A stretch of 64,000 nucleotides of DNA from Straminergon stramineum (GCA_963920665.1 OY987273.1:8000501-8064500), one strand, 5' to 3'; counted from the first letter of the stretch, positions 12,614-25,282 are shown. Notes: generated from the sequence alone by a model not told the origin. Translations and numbers: made by a program.

Positions 12614-13328
12614 CAACCCTGCTCCCACAACCCTTAGATTGAAAACCTCCTTGTCTTTTTTGCTAGTGACCATGGTAATTATTCCTTTTCTTAATTGGTT
12701 GACATAGTCAATATATTTCAAAAAAACTCAAAGTATACATTATAGATCAAAGTGTTGTATACAATGGTTCCCCCAAGACTAGAATCACATTGAAATAATT
12801 TTTAAAGTAGAAGTATAATCCACCTAAAACTACCTTCACTAAATAAGAAATCTTAGAGAATTAAAAGTCAAGAGAGTGAAATTTATATATTTTGAAATCT
12901 ACATAGGCAAAAGAGTTTCATGGAAAATACAAATATTTGAAGCAAAACATAATATATAAAGAGCTTTTAATTTTGATGACCACACTAACCATGATCGAAT
13001 CATGTTCTCTCATTTGTCCAACAACCCTAAAGGTATACAAGAAGTGTACATGCCAATGACTTTGAAATAAAGTATGAATGTTGAGTCCAATTTTTAAATG
13101 CTTCTATATGTAGGTGTTCGATTTTTTTAGAAACATGCCCATACATTTTCCAACTTGTAGCATGAGGTTTTGAAATAAATTGAAACGAAAAGCTCCTATT
13201 TTTGAATGTGTGGTCCTTGTAAAATGTAGTCCCTTGGTTAATTGTTTTGTTAGTAAATCCATATGATGGAGTAAGGCCTTGCATGATGTCATTTAAAGAA
13301 AAATCTCTTGCCATTGTTTTCCTTCACT
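12614..13328. repeat. Dispersed repeat X, copy 1
   Basis: Nearly identical to 49,035-49,391 joined to 51,513-51,862. The match starts at 'gctcccacaaccctt' and ends at 'ttttccttcactt', where element E1 begins. A 95-codon minus-strand frame (13,027-13,314, starting MARDFSLNDIMQG) is largely shared with 51,615-51,848. Many amino-acid-changing differences separate the two, so I do not call it a gene. This copy lacks the 2.1 kb that splits copy 2. Confidence 0.8.
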
Positions 13329-14006
13329 TCCTTTGTGAGGCTATAATGTAGGATTGTGGATCTGGTGTTGTACTCCATCATTTCTGCATCACTCAAAAGT
13401 TCCACATGATGGTAGAGGTGGAATAGATAAGGACCGATTGAGCTAGTCTTAGCCTTTCCTACATTGGCGGCAAGCTTGGAAACTACTACTCCAATGACTT
13501 TGCCCCAATTAACTAGTCTACCCTCCATTGCACCAAAAATGGTGTTGGCTATTGTAATCGTAACCTCGGTAGGCTTTTCTGGATACAAGATTGGGATAAG
13601 GAACTCTAAGACTTGCTTTTGCCTCCCATCTAGACAGTCACTAATGGCATACCCTTCCTTAGAATGGGCTACATTCCTCAACTTCCCTACCGTGAACTTA
13701 TTTGTTCGAGAGGCTAATCCAGATCCCTTCCTAGGGAATCCGTATACCTTTGTCCAAACCTCCTCTGTCCAAGTTCTGGGTCGCCCCCTCACTGTCAGCT
13801 CATATTGATTCAAAGCTCCTATAACAAGCTCTTGAATCATCCGATCATTCTTTGGTCTTTACAGTCCATGGTCTAAGGAACAAACCAACACACCCTATCA
13901 TGCTCAAATCGTCTTCTAACTGCGACCAGTCCCTTAGTCTTTTCGAAATGGTTGGGCAGACCATCTGTGCCGTAACTAATGGTTTATGGATATCTCCTTC
14001 CACCAT
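13289..14006 (-). pseudogene. Gag-like plant transposon protein, N-terminal fragment (E1)
   Basis: The start ATG is placed at 14,006 by alignment with the starts in E2 (35,851) and E3 (62,111). Translation gives MVEGDI..., then MVCPTI and LEDDLS motifs. After a frameshift near 13,860 the 183-codon frame (13,840-13,289) has KVYGFPRKGSGLASR, KEGYAISDCLDGRQ, FLIPILYPEKPTEVTI and SSIGPYLFHLYHHVELLSD. These resemble the large 'putative plant transposon protein' domain (as I recall it, PF20167), a gag-like protein of plant retroelements. Homology ends at 13,329; the last codons are flanking DNA. No protease or reverse transcriptase follows. Confidence 0.6.
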
Positions 14007-14420
14007 CGTAAACCAGATCTAACTGAATTGTTGAAACAATTGCTAACTCACCACTCTTTCACTCAACTATATGAGCACAAAATCATTGCGAAAAAAAGAA
14101 AAAGAAAAAATGGGAGTGGTGGGGGTTAAGTGCTTGTCATCCTACTGACCGTTCCAAAAGCGGACTGTTTACTTGTAACGGCTCCCTAGATTCCTAGACC
14201 GGAACTCAAGACCATATGTTGTTGCTATCTGGGTTTTTGGAATCCGTATCCATCCTGGATCCTTTTACGGAATACCTGGATCATCCTCTCAGTCTTAATC
14301 CAATGTTTAGGCGAAGAGGATTCTAATTTTGTTCTCCTATAGGAAATTTTGAAAAATTCCATACTATTATAGACCTATTTTATACTAACCCAGTGGATTC
14401 CGAGATTACGTCTCATGACA
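13329..14420 (-). mobile_element. Gag-like element E1, truncated 5' part
   Basis: Minus-strand element starting TGTCATGAGACG at 14,420 and cut off at 13,329 where repeat X1 abuts. Its 5' leader matches those of E2 (36,284) and E3 (61,687) in order: 'TGTC..GAG', 'ggttagtataaaatagg', 'ggatcc', 'acccggat', 'cggtcagtaggatga'-type motifs, then the start codon. Only the N-terminal half of the encoded protein remains. It interrupts or replaces the 5' end of transposase copy 1, which resumes at 14,421. Confidence 0.7.
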
Positions 14421-16528
14421 TCTACCTTTAAGTTCAAAGCCCACATGAAGACAAATGTTCACAGGTTGATTCATCATGATTCACATGGAAGGAAGATGGT
14501 CATAAGCGAAGAATCAACAAGAAGCCAAAGATCATAGTAATTTGGGATTGCTTAAGCTAAAGAAGCACACAAAACAAGCCACTACGATGTTGAAGTCCAT
14601 TCTAGACAAGGAGGTTGATCACATGCCATATAAGACTAAAACTTTGAAGTCAGGAGACAAAGTTGTGTCCATGATTCTCCTGGCTACCTTTCAATGGAAA
14701 GATTGGATTCCAAAAATCAATGAGGCCAATGTTGCTTTCAGACTGAAGAAGGTCTCCACTTCCAACTTGAGCAAGATTAGATCTACCAAGTTCCCAGAGT
14801 ATGACATGAAGAAGCCAGGTGATAATTTTGCTTGGTGCGGCACTTGTGACAAATTGCAAGAGCTTAGGAAGGGTACTCTAGCTGGCTCCCAAAGCGCTTT
14901 AAAATGGTCGATCAGACTAGATAAGCATCTTGCTATTGCTCGTGCACATAGGGAGTTGTACTATGCAAACCGTTATATGTCGCATACTTCTCCTCACGAG
15001 TGCCTTACAATTATGCACGACAAGATGGATCATGCCAAGACCACTTCTCCAATCTTTTCTCACAAAAGCAAAGAGATGGATGGTTTAGTGAAGTTGCTTG
15101 TTTCCGTCACTAGCATGATTGCACATGGTCATGGAGATGTTTGTTATGCACATTATGGCTTAGATATCTTCCCCCATGATTCAAATTATACTATAGGGTC
15201 GATGGCAAAGTTGTTGTGAGACTTAGAAGAACCACCAAAGTCTTCTTCTTGCCAATTGTTTGTGGGGTTAGGATCGACGCCTTTATTTTTGCAAGGTCCT
15301 CAAAGGTGTAGAGATGTGCGAAGCATCACTACCCCCATTCCCGGAAATCTTAGTTTCGACAACATCATTGCCGCCCATTCTTAATGTACAAATGGATATT
15401 GCCACCAGGACAACAAGAATAGATATGTTTTCTGTTTCTAGTCTCTACTTGTGGCAAACAAGATCTTCCGAGAAGTGTACGTGAACTTTATGATTGTGGG
15501 TCACACTTATGATGACATTGATGCATTGTTTGGAAGATGGAGTATGTTATTCAAGAAGGAGAACTTTCCAACAATCCTAGCTCTAATGAAGTCCTTTATG
15601 GATGTAGAGTCCATTCCCACTATCCCTCACCTCATTGAGGAGGTGCCAGACTTCAAGGGATTCATTGCAAGTGCATTTGTGGATGGTGATGACATCCTTG
15701 TTGGACATACAAAGCTACAACAAGTGAAGTTCTACTTGGATTCAAATGGAACTCCAGTCATGAAGTACAAATTATTGTGCACTGATGTGGAATGGTTGGG
15801 GGAAGATGGTAGAGGTATCAAGTTGTGGAAGGAGGATTCTGAGGGGCGTAGTATGTGGCCTCGTGGAGTGCCATTGGCAGTTCTTCCAAAGCCAATGAGA
15901 GGTGTGGAGGACGTTATGAAAGGCATATTTGGTTTTGTGAAGTATTGGAAGAACTTGTGTAGTGTAGATGTCACTAGAGAGTGCCGAAGGCATTACGAGC
16001 ATTTGGTTTACGATTGGTGTAATGTGAGGGATGCTTTGCAAGAAGCGATGACTACCTCTAATGTTCTCAAGGATGGATTTTGGCCCGCTACCCATATTCA
16101 AGTGAATGCAGTAGATTGATTAGGAGAAGATGGCGAAGATCGAGAAGAATTTTGGGAGGATGAAGTGTATGTTGGCCCTTTGAGGGGTCATCCCCAACCA
16201 TCCTTCAGGGTTGGGCGTGATCTCTTTGAAGAGTATTTTATTGCAATTCTTCCTGCAGATGGTGACACATGACCAATTTGGATTGCAAAGGCTTTGTTTG
16301 ATCCAAACTATAACCTTGAGAAACCGAATTGTATTGTCATTCAATACTTTCACCCAAAATCAAGGAGTCAAGATGTTCAAGACTTCTACATTGGATGGGA
16401 TAGTGAAAGAAGTTTACATTGGAAGGTTGATATAACTGATCCGGCTCTTTGGGAAGAGACGAATGCTCTCATGATAGCATGGAAGTCTCAAATTCAAAAG
16501 GATACTCGCTAATGTTTGCTCAAGATCC
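14421..16528 (+). mobile_element. DUF7869 transposase element, copy 1, left part
   Basis: Collinear and nearly identical with 56,968-59,158 of copy 2. It is split by insertion of element E4: homology stops after 'gctcaagatcc' at 16,528 and resumes at 20,024 (ctacacaaattgag). The 5' part of copy 2, including the DUF8039-like N-terminal exon, is missing because E1 abuts at 14,420. Confidence 0.85.
14542..16512 (+). pseudogene. DUF7869-type DDE transposase (copy 1, broken)
   Basis: Role: DDE-type (RNase H-fold) DNA transposase. Open segments 14,542-15,219, 15,451-16,119 and 16,294-16,512 share a frame with copy 2. Candidate catalytic acids are in 'TIMHDKMDH' (first D, about 15,015) and 'VGHTYDDIDALFGRW' (about 15,500). 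The middle 'DN..RDNKN' motif seen in copy 2 is damaged here by small indels near 15,400-15,420. Other landmarks: HLIEEVPDFKGFI, TPVMKYKLLCTDVEWLGEDG, and the C-terminal DFYIGWDSERSLHWKVD. TGA stops at 15,217 and 16,117 are shared with copy 2. The last segment retains MIAWKSQ, where copy 2 has a TAG stop. Not functional as it stands. Confidence 0.7.
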
Positions 16529-17670
16529 TGAATGCATGTTGTAGCACAGGGCAAGTGAATTCCCTGTTATACTCACAAAAATCACTCTAGAGCATAACTA
16601 AGTGACTCTAAAGATCAAACCCATGAGATCTTGTGAAGTATTTAGCTTTATTAAGCGAATAAGCCTTACTAACCTCCAAACCTTCCTTCCCGGTCCTAGA
16701 TCGAAAACCGGAAACAACCAACCAATAGACAGTCTCGGACTAGATTCCTCCCCTTCTGGTTCCCTAAATATCAGGTTGATCCAATTTAGCCCAATCCCAA
16801 GACCGCACCACTTCCAGTCCTGGTACTCCTCTAGACCAATCCATTCTGGATTGTCCATAAGTCTCCTCACTCTTCTTCCGATTTAGTTTTGCCTTTGTTA
16901 GACCATTAGAGGGGTCGCCGCTTGATTTTGTGAGTGGTAGGCCTACAACTCCTTCTATATATATAATGGCTAAAGACCCATTGTCTTATCTCCTCCTCTC
17001 TTAAACTAACTCACATCTAGTTTGATCCCTCACAACAACCTAGATAACAATTTGGTTTGTAGGTCACACAAAGACCCCCTATACGATCCTCCCATACTAC
17101 AACGACCTTGATTCCACCTCCTACCTGTGTGAATCTAGGTGGTCACAAATGCACTTGTCCATTCTAGCACCTACAAGGGCTATTCCATTTACCAACTAAA
17201 GCAGTGAGACCTCTCAGGAGCTCGGACACTCAACCGAATTTCCCACCCAGGAGTTCTAGCGCAACTAAGGACACCCTCCCTATCCGCCTAGCCTAACAAC
17301 GGCTTTCTCACCCAAAACTGAAAACTCTAGATCTGTTGAGGCACTGAAGTCCACTCCCAACACTTCCACAACTCGCTCACATACACTAAGGATTAGAAAT
17401 GCACACACCAAGGGGAGAAATCTATTCACAAATCAGTCCTATACCTTCCTAACTCCACACCATGCAACCTTGCCACGCTTGGGAGAGACACATACAACAC
17501 AAGAGCGCATACAAAGGTACAAGAAGTTTGCAAAAAGAAGACTCGCAGTACCCTTCGTAGGGACTGACTTATATACAATCCTAAAGTACAAATGGGCAGA
17601 AAAGCCCGTGAATGCCCTGTTGCCACTCAAGCCGGACTTCCACTCCTACCTAACCGGATCAGAACAGGAT

Positions 17671-17892
17671 CCGGATCCGTTCCTACCCTTCCTAATATTT
17701 ACACACCTATTTACACACCTGAGATCCAATGGTGGCACTCTCAGTTCCTGACTCCATTTGCTCAAAGATCTCATTCAAGTTCCGGATCCATTCCTACCCT
17801 TCCTAATATTTACACACCTATTTACACACCTGAGATCCAATGGTGGCACTCTCGGTTCCCGACTCCATTTGCTCAAAGATCTCATTCAAGTT
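17671..17892. repeat. 111-bp tandem duplication within E4
   Basis: Two head-to-tail copies starting 'ccggatccgttcctaccc' (17,671) and 'ccggatccattcctaccc' (17,782), nearly identical. The period is 111 bp, so a plus-strand frame reads through as a repeated peptide (TPIYTPEIQWWHS). That frame is antisense to the element and not a likely gene. Confidence 0.9.
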
Positions 17893-18000
17893 CCGGTTCC
17901 ATTCCCCCTCTTGAGGGTTAGGAATCGGGTTGCCTACTACGGATCTAGGGGTCGAATCCAAATCGATGGCGGGTCTAGTCATATCGACCAGAGTTGCCTT

Positions 18001-18618
18001 TCACTTCGATCTCCTGGACTTGGGGGTGACATCCTTCCCCTCCCCTACTGCCACATCTAGGAACGAATCCGATAGTGAGATATCTGAGACTTGAATCCCT
18101 CGAGAGCAAGTAGCTCTCGACAATAACCGGCTATTCTCCTCCATCCGGTCCGCCGCTTTCCGCGCCTCTTTTATTGCCGCTTTGACTTGTTCAGCAAAGT
18201 CCATGAGAATCCGGACCATCTAGGAACTAGATGGCTTCTTCTCGTCGTGCACCTTCTCGTCACACAGTTTGGCCTTGGCGGCAACCATTCCGGTCTCCTC
18301 GAAGGTGGCCTTCACCTACTCAACCATTTTCCGAGCCTCCTTTGCCATCGCACGAGTGGCGGACGAGTTCTCCTTGAGCATAAGGAGTTTTGCCTTCAAT
18401 CAATCCACCTCCTCCTATAACCTACGGATCTTTGCTTCCTGTTTCCGGGTCTCGACCAGATCAGAGATGTAGCTCGCCACCTTCTCCGATAGTTCGTGGT
18501 CTAGTGGCCCTCCCACCAACTTTTTGATCTCACCCATGATCCTTCTCTTTAGTTCCCAATCCACTCTCATGTCACATAGGATGGTGATGAGAGGATTGAA
18601 CGGATCCTTGGGATCCAA
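18001..18618 (-). pseudogene. Coiled-coil C-terminal region of the E4 gag-like protein
   Basis: Continues the E4 protein in another frame: 18,618-18,415 (MDPKDPFNPLITILCDMRVD..., ending in a Glu/Lys-rich helix), a stretch with stops, then 18,219-18,001 (AEQVKAAIKEARKAADRMEEN). It is rich in heptad-like Ala/Glu/Lys patterns, as is the equivalent part of E2 and E3. Stops at 18,415 and 18,220 break it. Confidence 0.5.
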
Positions 18619-18689
18619 TTCCTCCGATACGGTCTTCTCAACTTCCGATCATCCTTCCGGGGCGATGTATCACAACCAGTTGGTGTCCC

Positions 18690-19625
18690 TCATTTGTAAG
18701 AAGGTGTCGTCTTGTGCCATTTGATCGGTGGAATCAATAGCTCCTTGTCTTCTGACTTGGTTTCCTCTCCCAAGTCGGAACCGAAATCGACTTTGTCATC
18801 CGTTTCCGATTCTCCATACTTTAGGAAGACTTCTTGAGTCCTCCACACCTTCTCCTCTATAGCGGTCAAGAGTTGATGGGAATGGTAGAGATGGATGAGG
18901 TAGGGACACACGGGAGTAGCCCTACTCTTCTTGACTCTATCTACGAGCTGGACGACCAGATCAAAAATGATCTGAGCCCAATCAACTTTTTGGTTCTCAC
19001 TCAAGGCGCCAAAAATCCTGTTCACGAGGAAAATTGTTACCCTCATTGGCTTTTCCGGATGCAGGATCAAAATGAGGAACTCTATGAGCCGGTGGTGGCG
19101 ATTGTCGACGCAGTCCTCTATGGCATATCCGTCTTTTGGGTTGATGGTACCTTGGAACTTTCCCTGGACGAACTCGTCCTTCTGGTTCGCCATTCCCACA
19201 CCTCCTATCCGAAAATTGTAAACTACTCTCCAGACATCCTCCTTCCAGAGGTGCGAAACCGCCCCCATGGTGTTGTCGAACTTGTTGGATAGTTTGCCCA
19301 AGAGTTCCCTCACCATCAACTCTTCCCTAAAGCCCCAAGGTTTCATTACAAACCCTAGGCATCCCATGGAGGTCAAATCTTCCATGAGTTGGGACTTTTC
19401 TGGTTCAGTAGAGGGGATGACCGGAATCACCTTCCGAAGCTTCACCTCTACTAAGGATGTGCTAGCTTGTCTGACCCTACTTCTCCGGAGCTGTAGCATG
19501 GGCGTGGATGCGAGTGCGAAACCCCTTTCCAGTTCTACCTCACCCTCTCCTAGCCACACATCTTGTTCCTCACTTTCTCTCTCCGATCTCAACCGGAAAC
19601 CAAAACTATGGCAGTAACAACTCAA
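18690..19625 (-). pseudogene. Gag-like plant transposon protein (E4), longest open copy
   Basis: 311 codons, with no internal stop. About residues 70-260 align with the E1-E3 proteins: SQLMEDLTSMGCLGF, KEDVWRVVYNF, KDGYAIEDCVDNRHHRLIEFLI, LILHPEKPMRVTIFLVNRIFGAL, CPYLIHLYHSHQLL. It is followed by an acidic stretch (SETDDKVDFGSDLGEE). The first 55 residues are unlike E1-E3 and the true start may be internal. The frame ends at 18,690, where a one-base shift leads into the next open segment (MRDTNWL...). Inferred role: structural, gag-like protein of a non-autonomous retroelement; clearly diverged from E1-E3. Confidence 0.55.
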
Positions 19626-20023
19626 ACCTCGAAGAAGACACTCTCACACAAGTCTTACACGGAAGGCTAAGTCACAAACGAAAACAAAAAGCTTAGAGCG
19701 TAGAGAGCGTTGAGACAAGCAAAATCGCAAAAGAGGTTCAATTGGGCAGGGTAGCCCTTATATAGTCATCAGACCCTTGTCATCCCATCATAACTTTTTC
19801 CGGTCCGGTCCTCTTGGAACCTGGTTCATCCTTGATCTGGTCCAATTTTCGTTCTCATCCATTCTCTTGTAGGGACCAGATTGGAGCTCGTCCATCCACT
19901 ACCTCATTTTCCTTCTCGATTTTAGCTTCTGACGGTTCCTTAGCTAGATATGGATACCTACTTCTGGGTTTCCAGTTAGTCTTCCTAGGTAAACCACAAA
20001 AACTAAAATTTAACGTCGCGACA

Positions 20024-20782
20024 CTACACAAATTGAGATCATCAACCACATCTTCGCTTCATATGTTTGATATGTTTCAATTGAATTCACTTATATCTTA
20101 TAGTTTTTGAACTTATAATATTGTGTATTGAATATTTTCATGTATTCCTTGGATAGTAGTTTTGTTCTATAGTACTAGTGTACTTTTGTATATTTTTAAT
20201 ACAATCACTATTATATTTTTGCGTGTTCCTTTCTTTTTAAATTTTAGTATTGTATTTTCTTATTGATTGAAAAAATTGCATTTAGAAATAAAAAGTGATT
20301 GGAAAAAATTTGAGTAGTGGATACAACCTTTTTTTATTTCGTTAATGTGTTAAGCACTTGTCACACTTTTAGATAGGGGGTTGGTTTGTTGTTGCAACTT
20401 TTCTACTTGCAAAGCTCACTTAGTATCACCAAGTCATGTAATTTTTCAGTCGCTCATACAAATTCAATGGGAATCAAACTCGAACCACATGAAGAAGATA
20501 AATAGCCTCTTACAACCAACCATTCAGCTTATGACTTGGTGTTCATTGGAGGGCACAATCTTTATTTGTATGAATGAGAGCACTACCTCTACAACAACTT
20601 GAAACTACAAGAACAATCTCAAATTTGCAAAACTATCATTTTAATGGAAATTGCTCTTATCTTAATTAGAAAATTTGGTGTTCATCAAGTTGAATCTAAT
20701 GGAATTAAAATGTGAGTTTTGGGTGTCACATAGGTAATATTATTTTGAGAGGGTCCTTAGGTCTCAAAATATTAAATATAAT
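20024..20782 (+). mobile_element. DUF7869 transposase element, copy 1, right end
   Basis: Non-coding 3' part, nearly identical to 59,163-59,925 over its whole length. Homology ends at 'tctcaaaatatt(a/g)aatata(a/g)tgtt', marking the probable end of the element. I cannot see a terminal inverted repeat because the left end of neither copy is certain. Confidence 0.8.
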
Positions 20783-23050
20783 GTTTAGGAGAAAGAAATC
20801 AACAATTAAATCCTTGTACCAATTTATTTTATGATTAGAACAGTGGTTCGTTGTCTCACAACATGGGAGTTCAGGGCGAAGGAGGTAGAGCTTCTGGTGG
20901 GCGCCATCAACAGCTCAAGTTCTAAGGTATGAGTTAACCCTTTCCAACCCTTCCCTAATTCTCTAATTGGAAGTTGGTAGCTTGGCTGAGGCCTATCCCT
21001 AGGTTAGACCCTTAGGACTGTAGGTCAGGTCATTTCCAGGGACATAAGTATAACAAAGAAGGCCGCGGCTTTCCAAATCCCTAAGGCACGTTGAAATCGG
21101 GTGAAAATTGAGAAAGTTATCACTGAATGAAGATTAGGGTCAAATTGGATGAAGAATAGCTAGACTCCGAGTTTGATAGAGAATTAGATACATTAGGAGT
21201 AGGCCCCCAATTAGGATCTAGGCCGAAGAGAAAAGTCAATTCTGAGTTATAGGTTATGAGAAATTAACGGATGAAGTTTGGGTAAGGCTTGGATGAAAAT
21301 TCAGTAGAAGTCCTTGATCAAGGTCCAACTCCAGATCTGGGTAGGATCAATTCTTGTGAACCATCCCTCTAAATTTCGGATCCTTCTGAATTGGGGAACT
21401 AGGTGTAATAGATAGATGAAGTTTGAGGAACCGAGTAGCAGTCAAACTTCATCCACCCATAACTTGAGCTAGGAAGGTCAGATAGGGTTGAGTCTTATTT
21501 TTTTTTAAATGGAACGAGATGATAGTTCCTAGTATAGTTCTTCCCTAGTGTAGGTTCCATCCAAATCATCTAGTAAGCCCTCCATCCGGTAGGCCCAAAA
21601 CTTTGGAAGTAGTTTAAGCAAATCTTGCAAATTGAGGTCACTTAGGCACTTAGTAAAAAGATCCATCGCTTGGAAGGCACAAGGGACCACGCTTAGACAC
21701 CCAAAAATAGGAGTCACCTAGCTGAAACCTAGAACCTGGTTGTATTTGCGAATTACCAAAGGTGGGTAATTTGGCGCTCACAATCCCCTCGGTGTTTAAA
21801 GAAGCTTTTGTGAATTGGGGCAATTTCCATGACCTCTATTAAGTCCATTTTTGGTTGCAATTTGTGGAAGTTGTGCTTCAAATGGAATTACAAAATTTTA
21901 GGTAGGCATATAGCCACATACAAGATGAATTTTCATTTTTTATCGTAAATTTCTAATAATTTTGTGAAGATAGAAAAATTCATAAGCTTTGTGGGAATAA
22001 AAAATTTTCCACAATCAATGCCTGGAATCCAAAGTTATGACCAAAGTGGCCAAAAAGCTCCAAATAGGGGACAAAAGCTAAAAAAAAAAATTTGAAAATC
22101 TCTGAAACGGAAAAATACAATCTTTTTTTGTAGAGAATATACTTTTGTCGATTTGAAAAGCTTTAATTCATTTAATTTAGACTCCTTATAAGGAAGTTAT
22201 AGGTATTTTGGGGACTTATAGCATTTTCATGAAAGATGATTTTATTATTTTATTATTTTTTTGTAGACCTTCAAGTCAATTCTCCTCTTTAACCCCTAAA
22301 TACCCAAGGGCTTTGATTTTGGTGTTTTGAAAAATTTTAAAGTTCAATAAAACCCAACTAAATTGTTATTATTATTAGTTTATATTTTTGGAGAAGTATT
22401 TTTGAAGTCTAGTTTTAGGATCATAAGGTTGATCTTAAAAATAAAGGATTATGATTTTTCTATTGAAGATTTTGTGCAAGGATGCCCATTGCAATCTTGA
22501 TTTCTTGTAGTAGTGAAGGCTCTTGGAAATGAGCCTCAAATACACTTGATTTTGGAGGCAAAATGAGTAAATCACATTAGAAATTCATTTAAAGAAACTG
22601 TAGAATGGATTTTGAAAAACTATAAATTGATTGGGGTTGTGCATGCTAGGCCCTATAACCTCATAATTTTTTAGTGACCAACTTTTTAGAGTTGATATGC
22701 AAAAAGTGAATTGAAAAATTTTCATGGTTTTTACACCCTCATGATCAAACATGATAATCTTTCAATTTGTAAGTGATATTATTATGTTTTCTTTTCCTAT
22801 GTGATCTATAATATGTCTAGTTAGAATTTGTGTAGTTACAATTCAAAAGAAATTGGTACAACTTATGAAAATGTTGACTTCTTGTTCAATTTTGAGCAAA
22901 TTTTGGCCTATCTGCCTATCTAGTGGACGGGGTCCGACTCTTAGTTTCTATGTCTCTGGACGTTCGTACAACCTTGTCTCCTCCCGTTTATTTTCTTTCC
23001 TCCCTAAGCCGGTGGCTTTTTCTACATCAACCCCCTCCCTTGGACTAAAA
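20783..23050. other. No gene seen
   Basis: Contains only short frames. Homopolymer-rich AT sequence from 21,840. An 85-codon plus frame at 22,853-23,110 has no recognisable domain. Confidence 0.4.
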
Positions 23051-23360
23051 CCTTGCCTCGTCAGTTGGAAGCCCAAACTTGATGACTATGAACCCCATCC
23101 GAGTGACTAAGAGCGCAACCTCAATGAGTAAGACCTAGCATGGTGCTAGAAACTCTACCCTAGTGACTAAGAACCTGCTCCGATGACTATGAGCCCTTGC
23201 TCGGCAGTTGGTAATCCCACTCCAGTTATTGAACTCCAACCCCGAGATTGAGAGCCTCTCCGAAGATTGTGAACCCCACCTTACAGCTTATAGCCTTCCT
23301 GATGACTGAGACCCTACCTTGGTAATTGGTAACTCCAACCCTGGTGATTGATTAGGGGGT
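23050..23360 (+). repeat. Degenerate minisatellite, about 28 bp
   Basis: Repeated variants of 'gatgactaagagccc', 'ggtgattgg' and 'cctcggcagttggt' in head-to-tail order, about ten units, strongly diverged. Confidence 0.65.
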
Positions 23361-23684
23361 GCTGGGCTAGAGTAATTGGGGGTGTTGGGTTGGAATGGAT
23401 TAGAGGGTGATGGCTTTTCTTTCTTTTCCCTCTTGGTCTTGTCTATTCTTAATTCTATGCTTATCCTTGCTTAATTTGTAAGGAAAAAAGGGGTGACACT
23501 TAGGAGTTAGTAGTGTAGTTAGCCACAAGGAGCCAACCATGCCATTATGTCTCCTCTAACCTACCGATCCTACCTTCTACTTCCTCTTTGGGAGCTAAAC
23601 TCTATTTTGTTCCCAACACGTTTTGGGAACTAAACTTTGTATAGAAACAACCACGAGGGTTCAAGGTTCTCCCATGGAATGGTT

Positions 23685-23930
23685 TTAACACCCTACTAAG
23701 ACTTTTGACCCCATAGGGGGTTCAAAGCTTTGTTGTGCTTCTTTCTTTTAACACACCACTAAGACTTTTGACCCTAATGGGGTTCAAAGATTAACCATGC
23801 TTCCTTCTTTTAACACACCACTAAAACTTTTGATCCTAAGGGGGTTCAAAACTTCACCATGCTTCCTTCTTTTAATACATCACTAAAACTTTTGACCCTA
23901 AAGGGGTTCAAAGCTTCGTTGTCATGGCGG
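23685..23930 (+). repeat. Minisatellite, about 62-63 bp, four copies
   Basis: Units start 'ttaacacaccactaagactt' or close variants near 23,685, 23,748, 23,811 and 23,874. Each contains 'ttgaccct..ggggttcaaa' and 'catgcttccttctttt'. Non-coding. Confidence 0.9.
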
Positions 23931-25282
23931 GACCTACCACCTTTCACCCTCTCTTGTCTCGCTCTAGGGACCACTACATTAGTATTGAGGGACTAAAAAG
24001 GACTCTTGACACCCAATGGTTAGCTATATGGAGTAAGTACAACAAAGGACTTTGAATTAAAGGCCCTCCAAAGCGACATCGCCAGTCATATGGGGAGTTA
24101 CTTTAGGATTAGTACAAGACAAGACAAGGAGGGGGACCAAAGAATCCCTTAAGGATACACGAAACTATGACCTCTAGTAGTATGGTAAAGTAAAAGCTTC
24201 AAGCCTTAAAAGCTTAGAAGAGTTAATACTACACAAACTTAAGATGCAAGGGACCCACAAAGACCTCATAATCTTGAAAAAGAACAACAACAATTGAAAA
24301 GTGCCCAAAAAATACCATTGCAAAGTTTGTGGCTAAAACACCATAATTCCAACATAAATTGGACACAATGGAACAAAATACACAAAATGGGGGTGGTGAG
24401 AGAGGAGAAGGGATGCCCTATTATACTCTTTCCTGGGCACCCACCTCCTCTTGTTCATTTAAGTGAACCTTATCTTTTCGAATTTTCATCCTCATCTACA
24501 AGGTTTTCATCATATGTTGGTCTACTAAGCTAAATTTTGGAAATTAATTCTGAATTGAAAATGGATTGCGTCGTTGGCTTCATAAGGCCATTTTTAATTT
24601 CTGAAAACCTCCCACCCCTTTATCTATCTTCAAAATCTCAAGGAAACCTAGAGCCAACTTAACGCCAAAACTAGAAAAAATCCCAACTTTGGGAGTTTGA
24701 TTTTTTTGGCAAAAGTAACTAGCCTAGGCTTTTAAGTGGGAGTAGGGGAGTAAAAACAGATCTAGCTTGGGCCCCATTCCGCTTCCATTTGCTCCCACTC
24801 CACTAGTCAACTCTACAATGGACTTTAGTTTTTGTTAAATGCTCGAGAATCTTGTAGGTTCAGGTACTTTTGACTATCAAAATGTCATGAAACTTGTCGG
24901 GGAAGCTTATTAACATAAAAAAGCTATTATGATATTTAGTGAGATTTTACCGCCACCTAGGGAATTTCTAGGAATTTTCCATTATAAATTTGGGTAGTTG
25001 ACTGTCTGGAAAGGCATCTTTTGACTATTAAAAAATTTCGGAATATTTTGTGGAACCTCCTATAGAATCCTACAACACATGTGTAGGCTCATATTCTTAC
25101 TCTACACATCGGCCTAAAGGGGACAAAATCCACCCCCTTGTTTAGTTATTAGTGGCCAAAGAATCTTTCACATCGGAGGGAATCTTGACAAATCAACTTC
25201 ACCGTTGGTTCCCGGGCATAGTTGTAACCCCTAGTCACCCTCTTTTGACCATAGATTCCTCCATGGTCTCATCTTGGTATTT
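23931..25282. other. No gene seen
   Basis: AT-rich sequence, no domain-bearing frame, no repeat matched elsewhere in the window. Confidence 0.4.

Larger units (their letters stand above)
16529..20023 (-). mobile_element. Gag-like element E4 inserted in transposase copy 1
   Basis: Its boundaries are fixed by the uninterrupted site in copy 2 (gatcctagctaca at 59,155). On the minus strand it starts TGTCGCGACG at 20,023 and ends ...GCATTCA at 16,529, giving TG...CA ends over 3,495 bp. The start matches those of E1, E2 and E3. No matching long terminal repeats and no clear target duplication are visible (gatcc left, ctaca right; three bases of the empty site are missing). Coding is confined to the 5' two-thirds; the last 1.4 kb is non-coding. 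No reverse transcriptase, integrase or protease found. Confidence 0.75.

Noticed and set aside
13027..13314. 95-codon frame conserved in repeat X copies (also 51,615-51,848)
   Set aside because: The copies differ at many amino-acid-changing positions and no domain is recognisable; conservation is explained by the repeat.
15732..16101. Minus-strand frames of 80 and 109 codons, also present at 58,362-58,731
   Set aside because: Shadows of the transposase frame; conserved only because the sense strand is.
17592..17921. 109-codon plus-strand frame with a repeated peptide
   Set aside because: Antisense to element E4 and created by the 111-bp tandem duplication.
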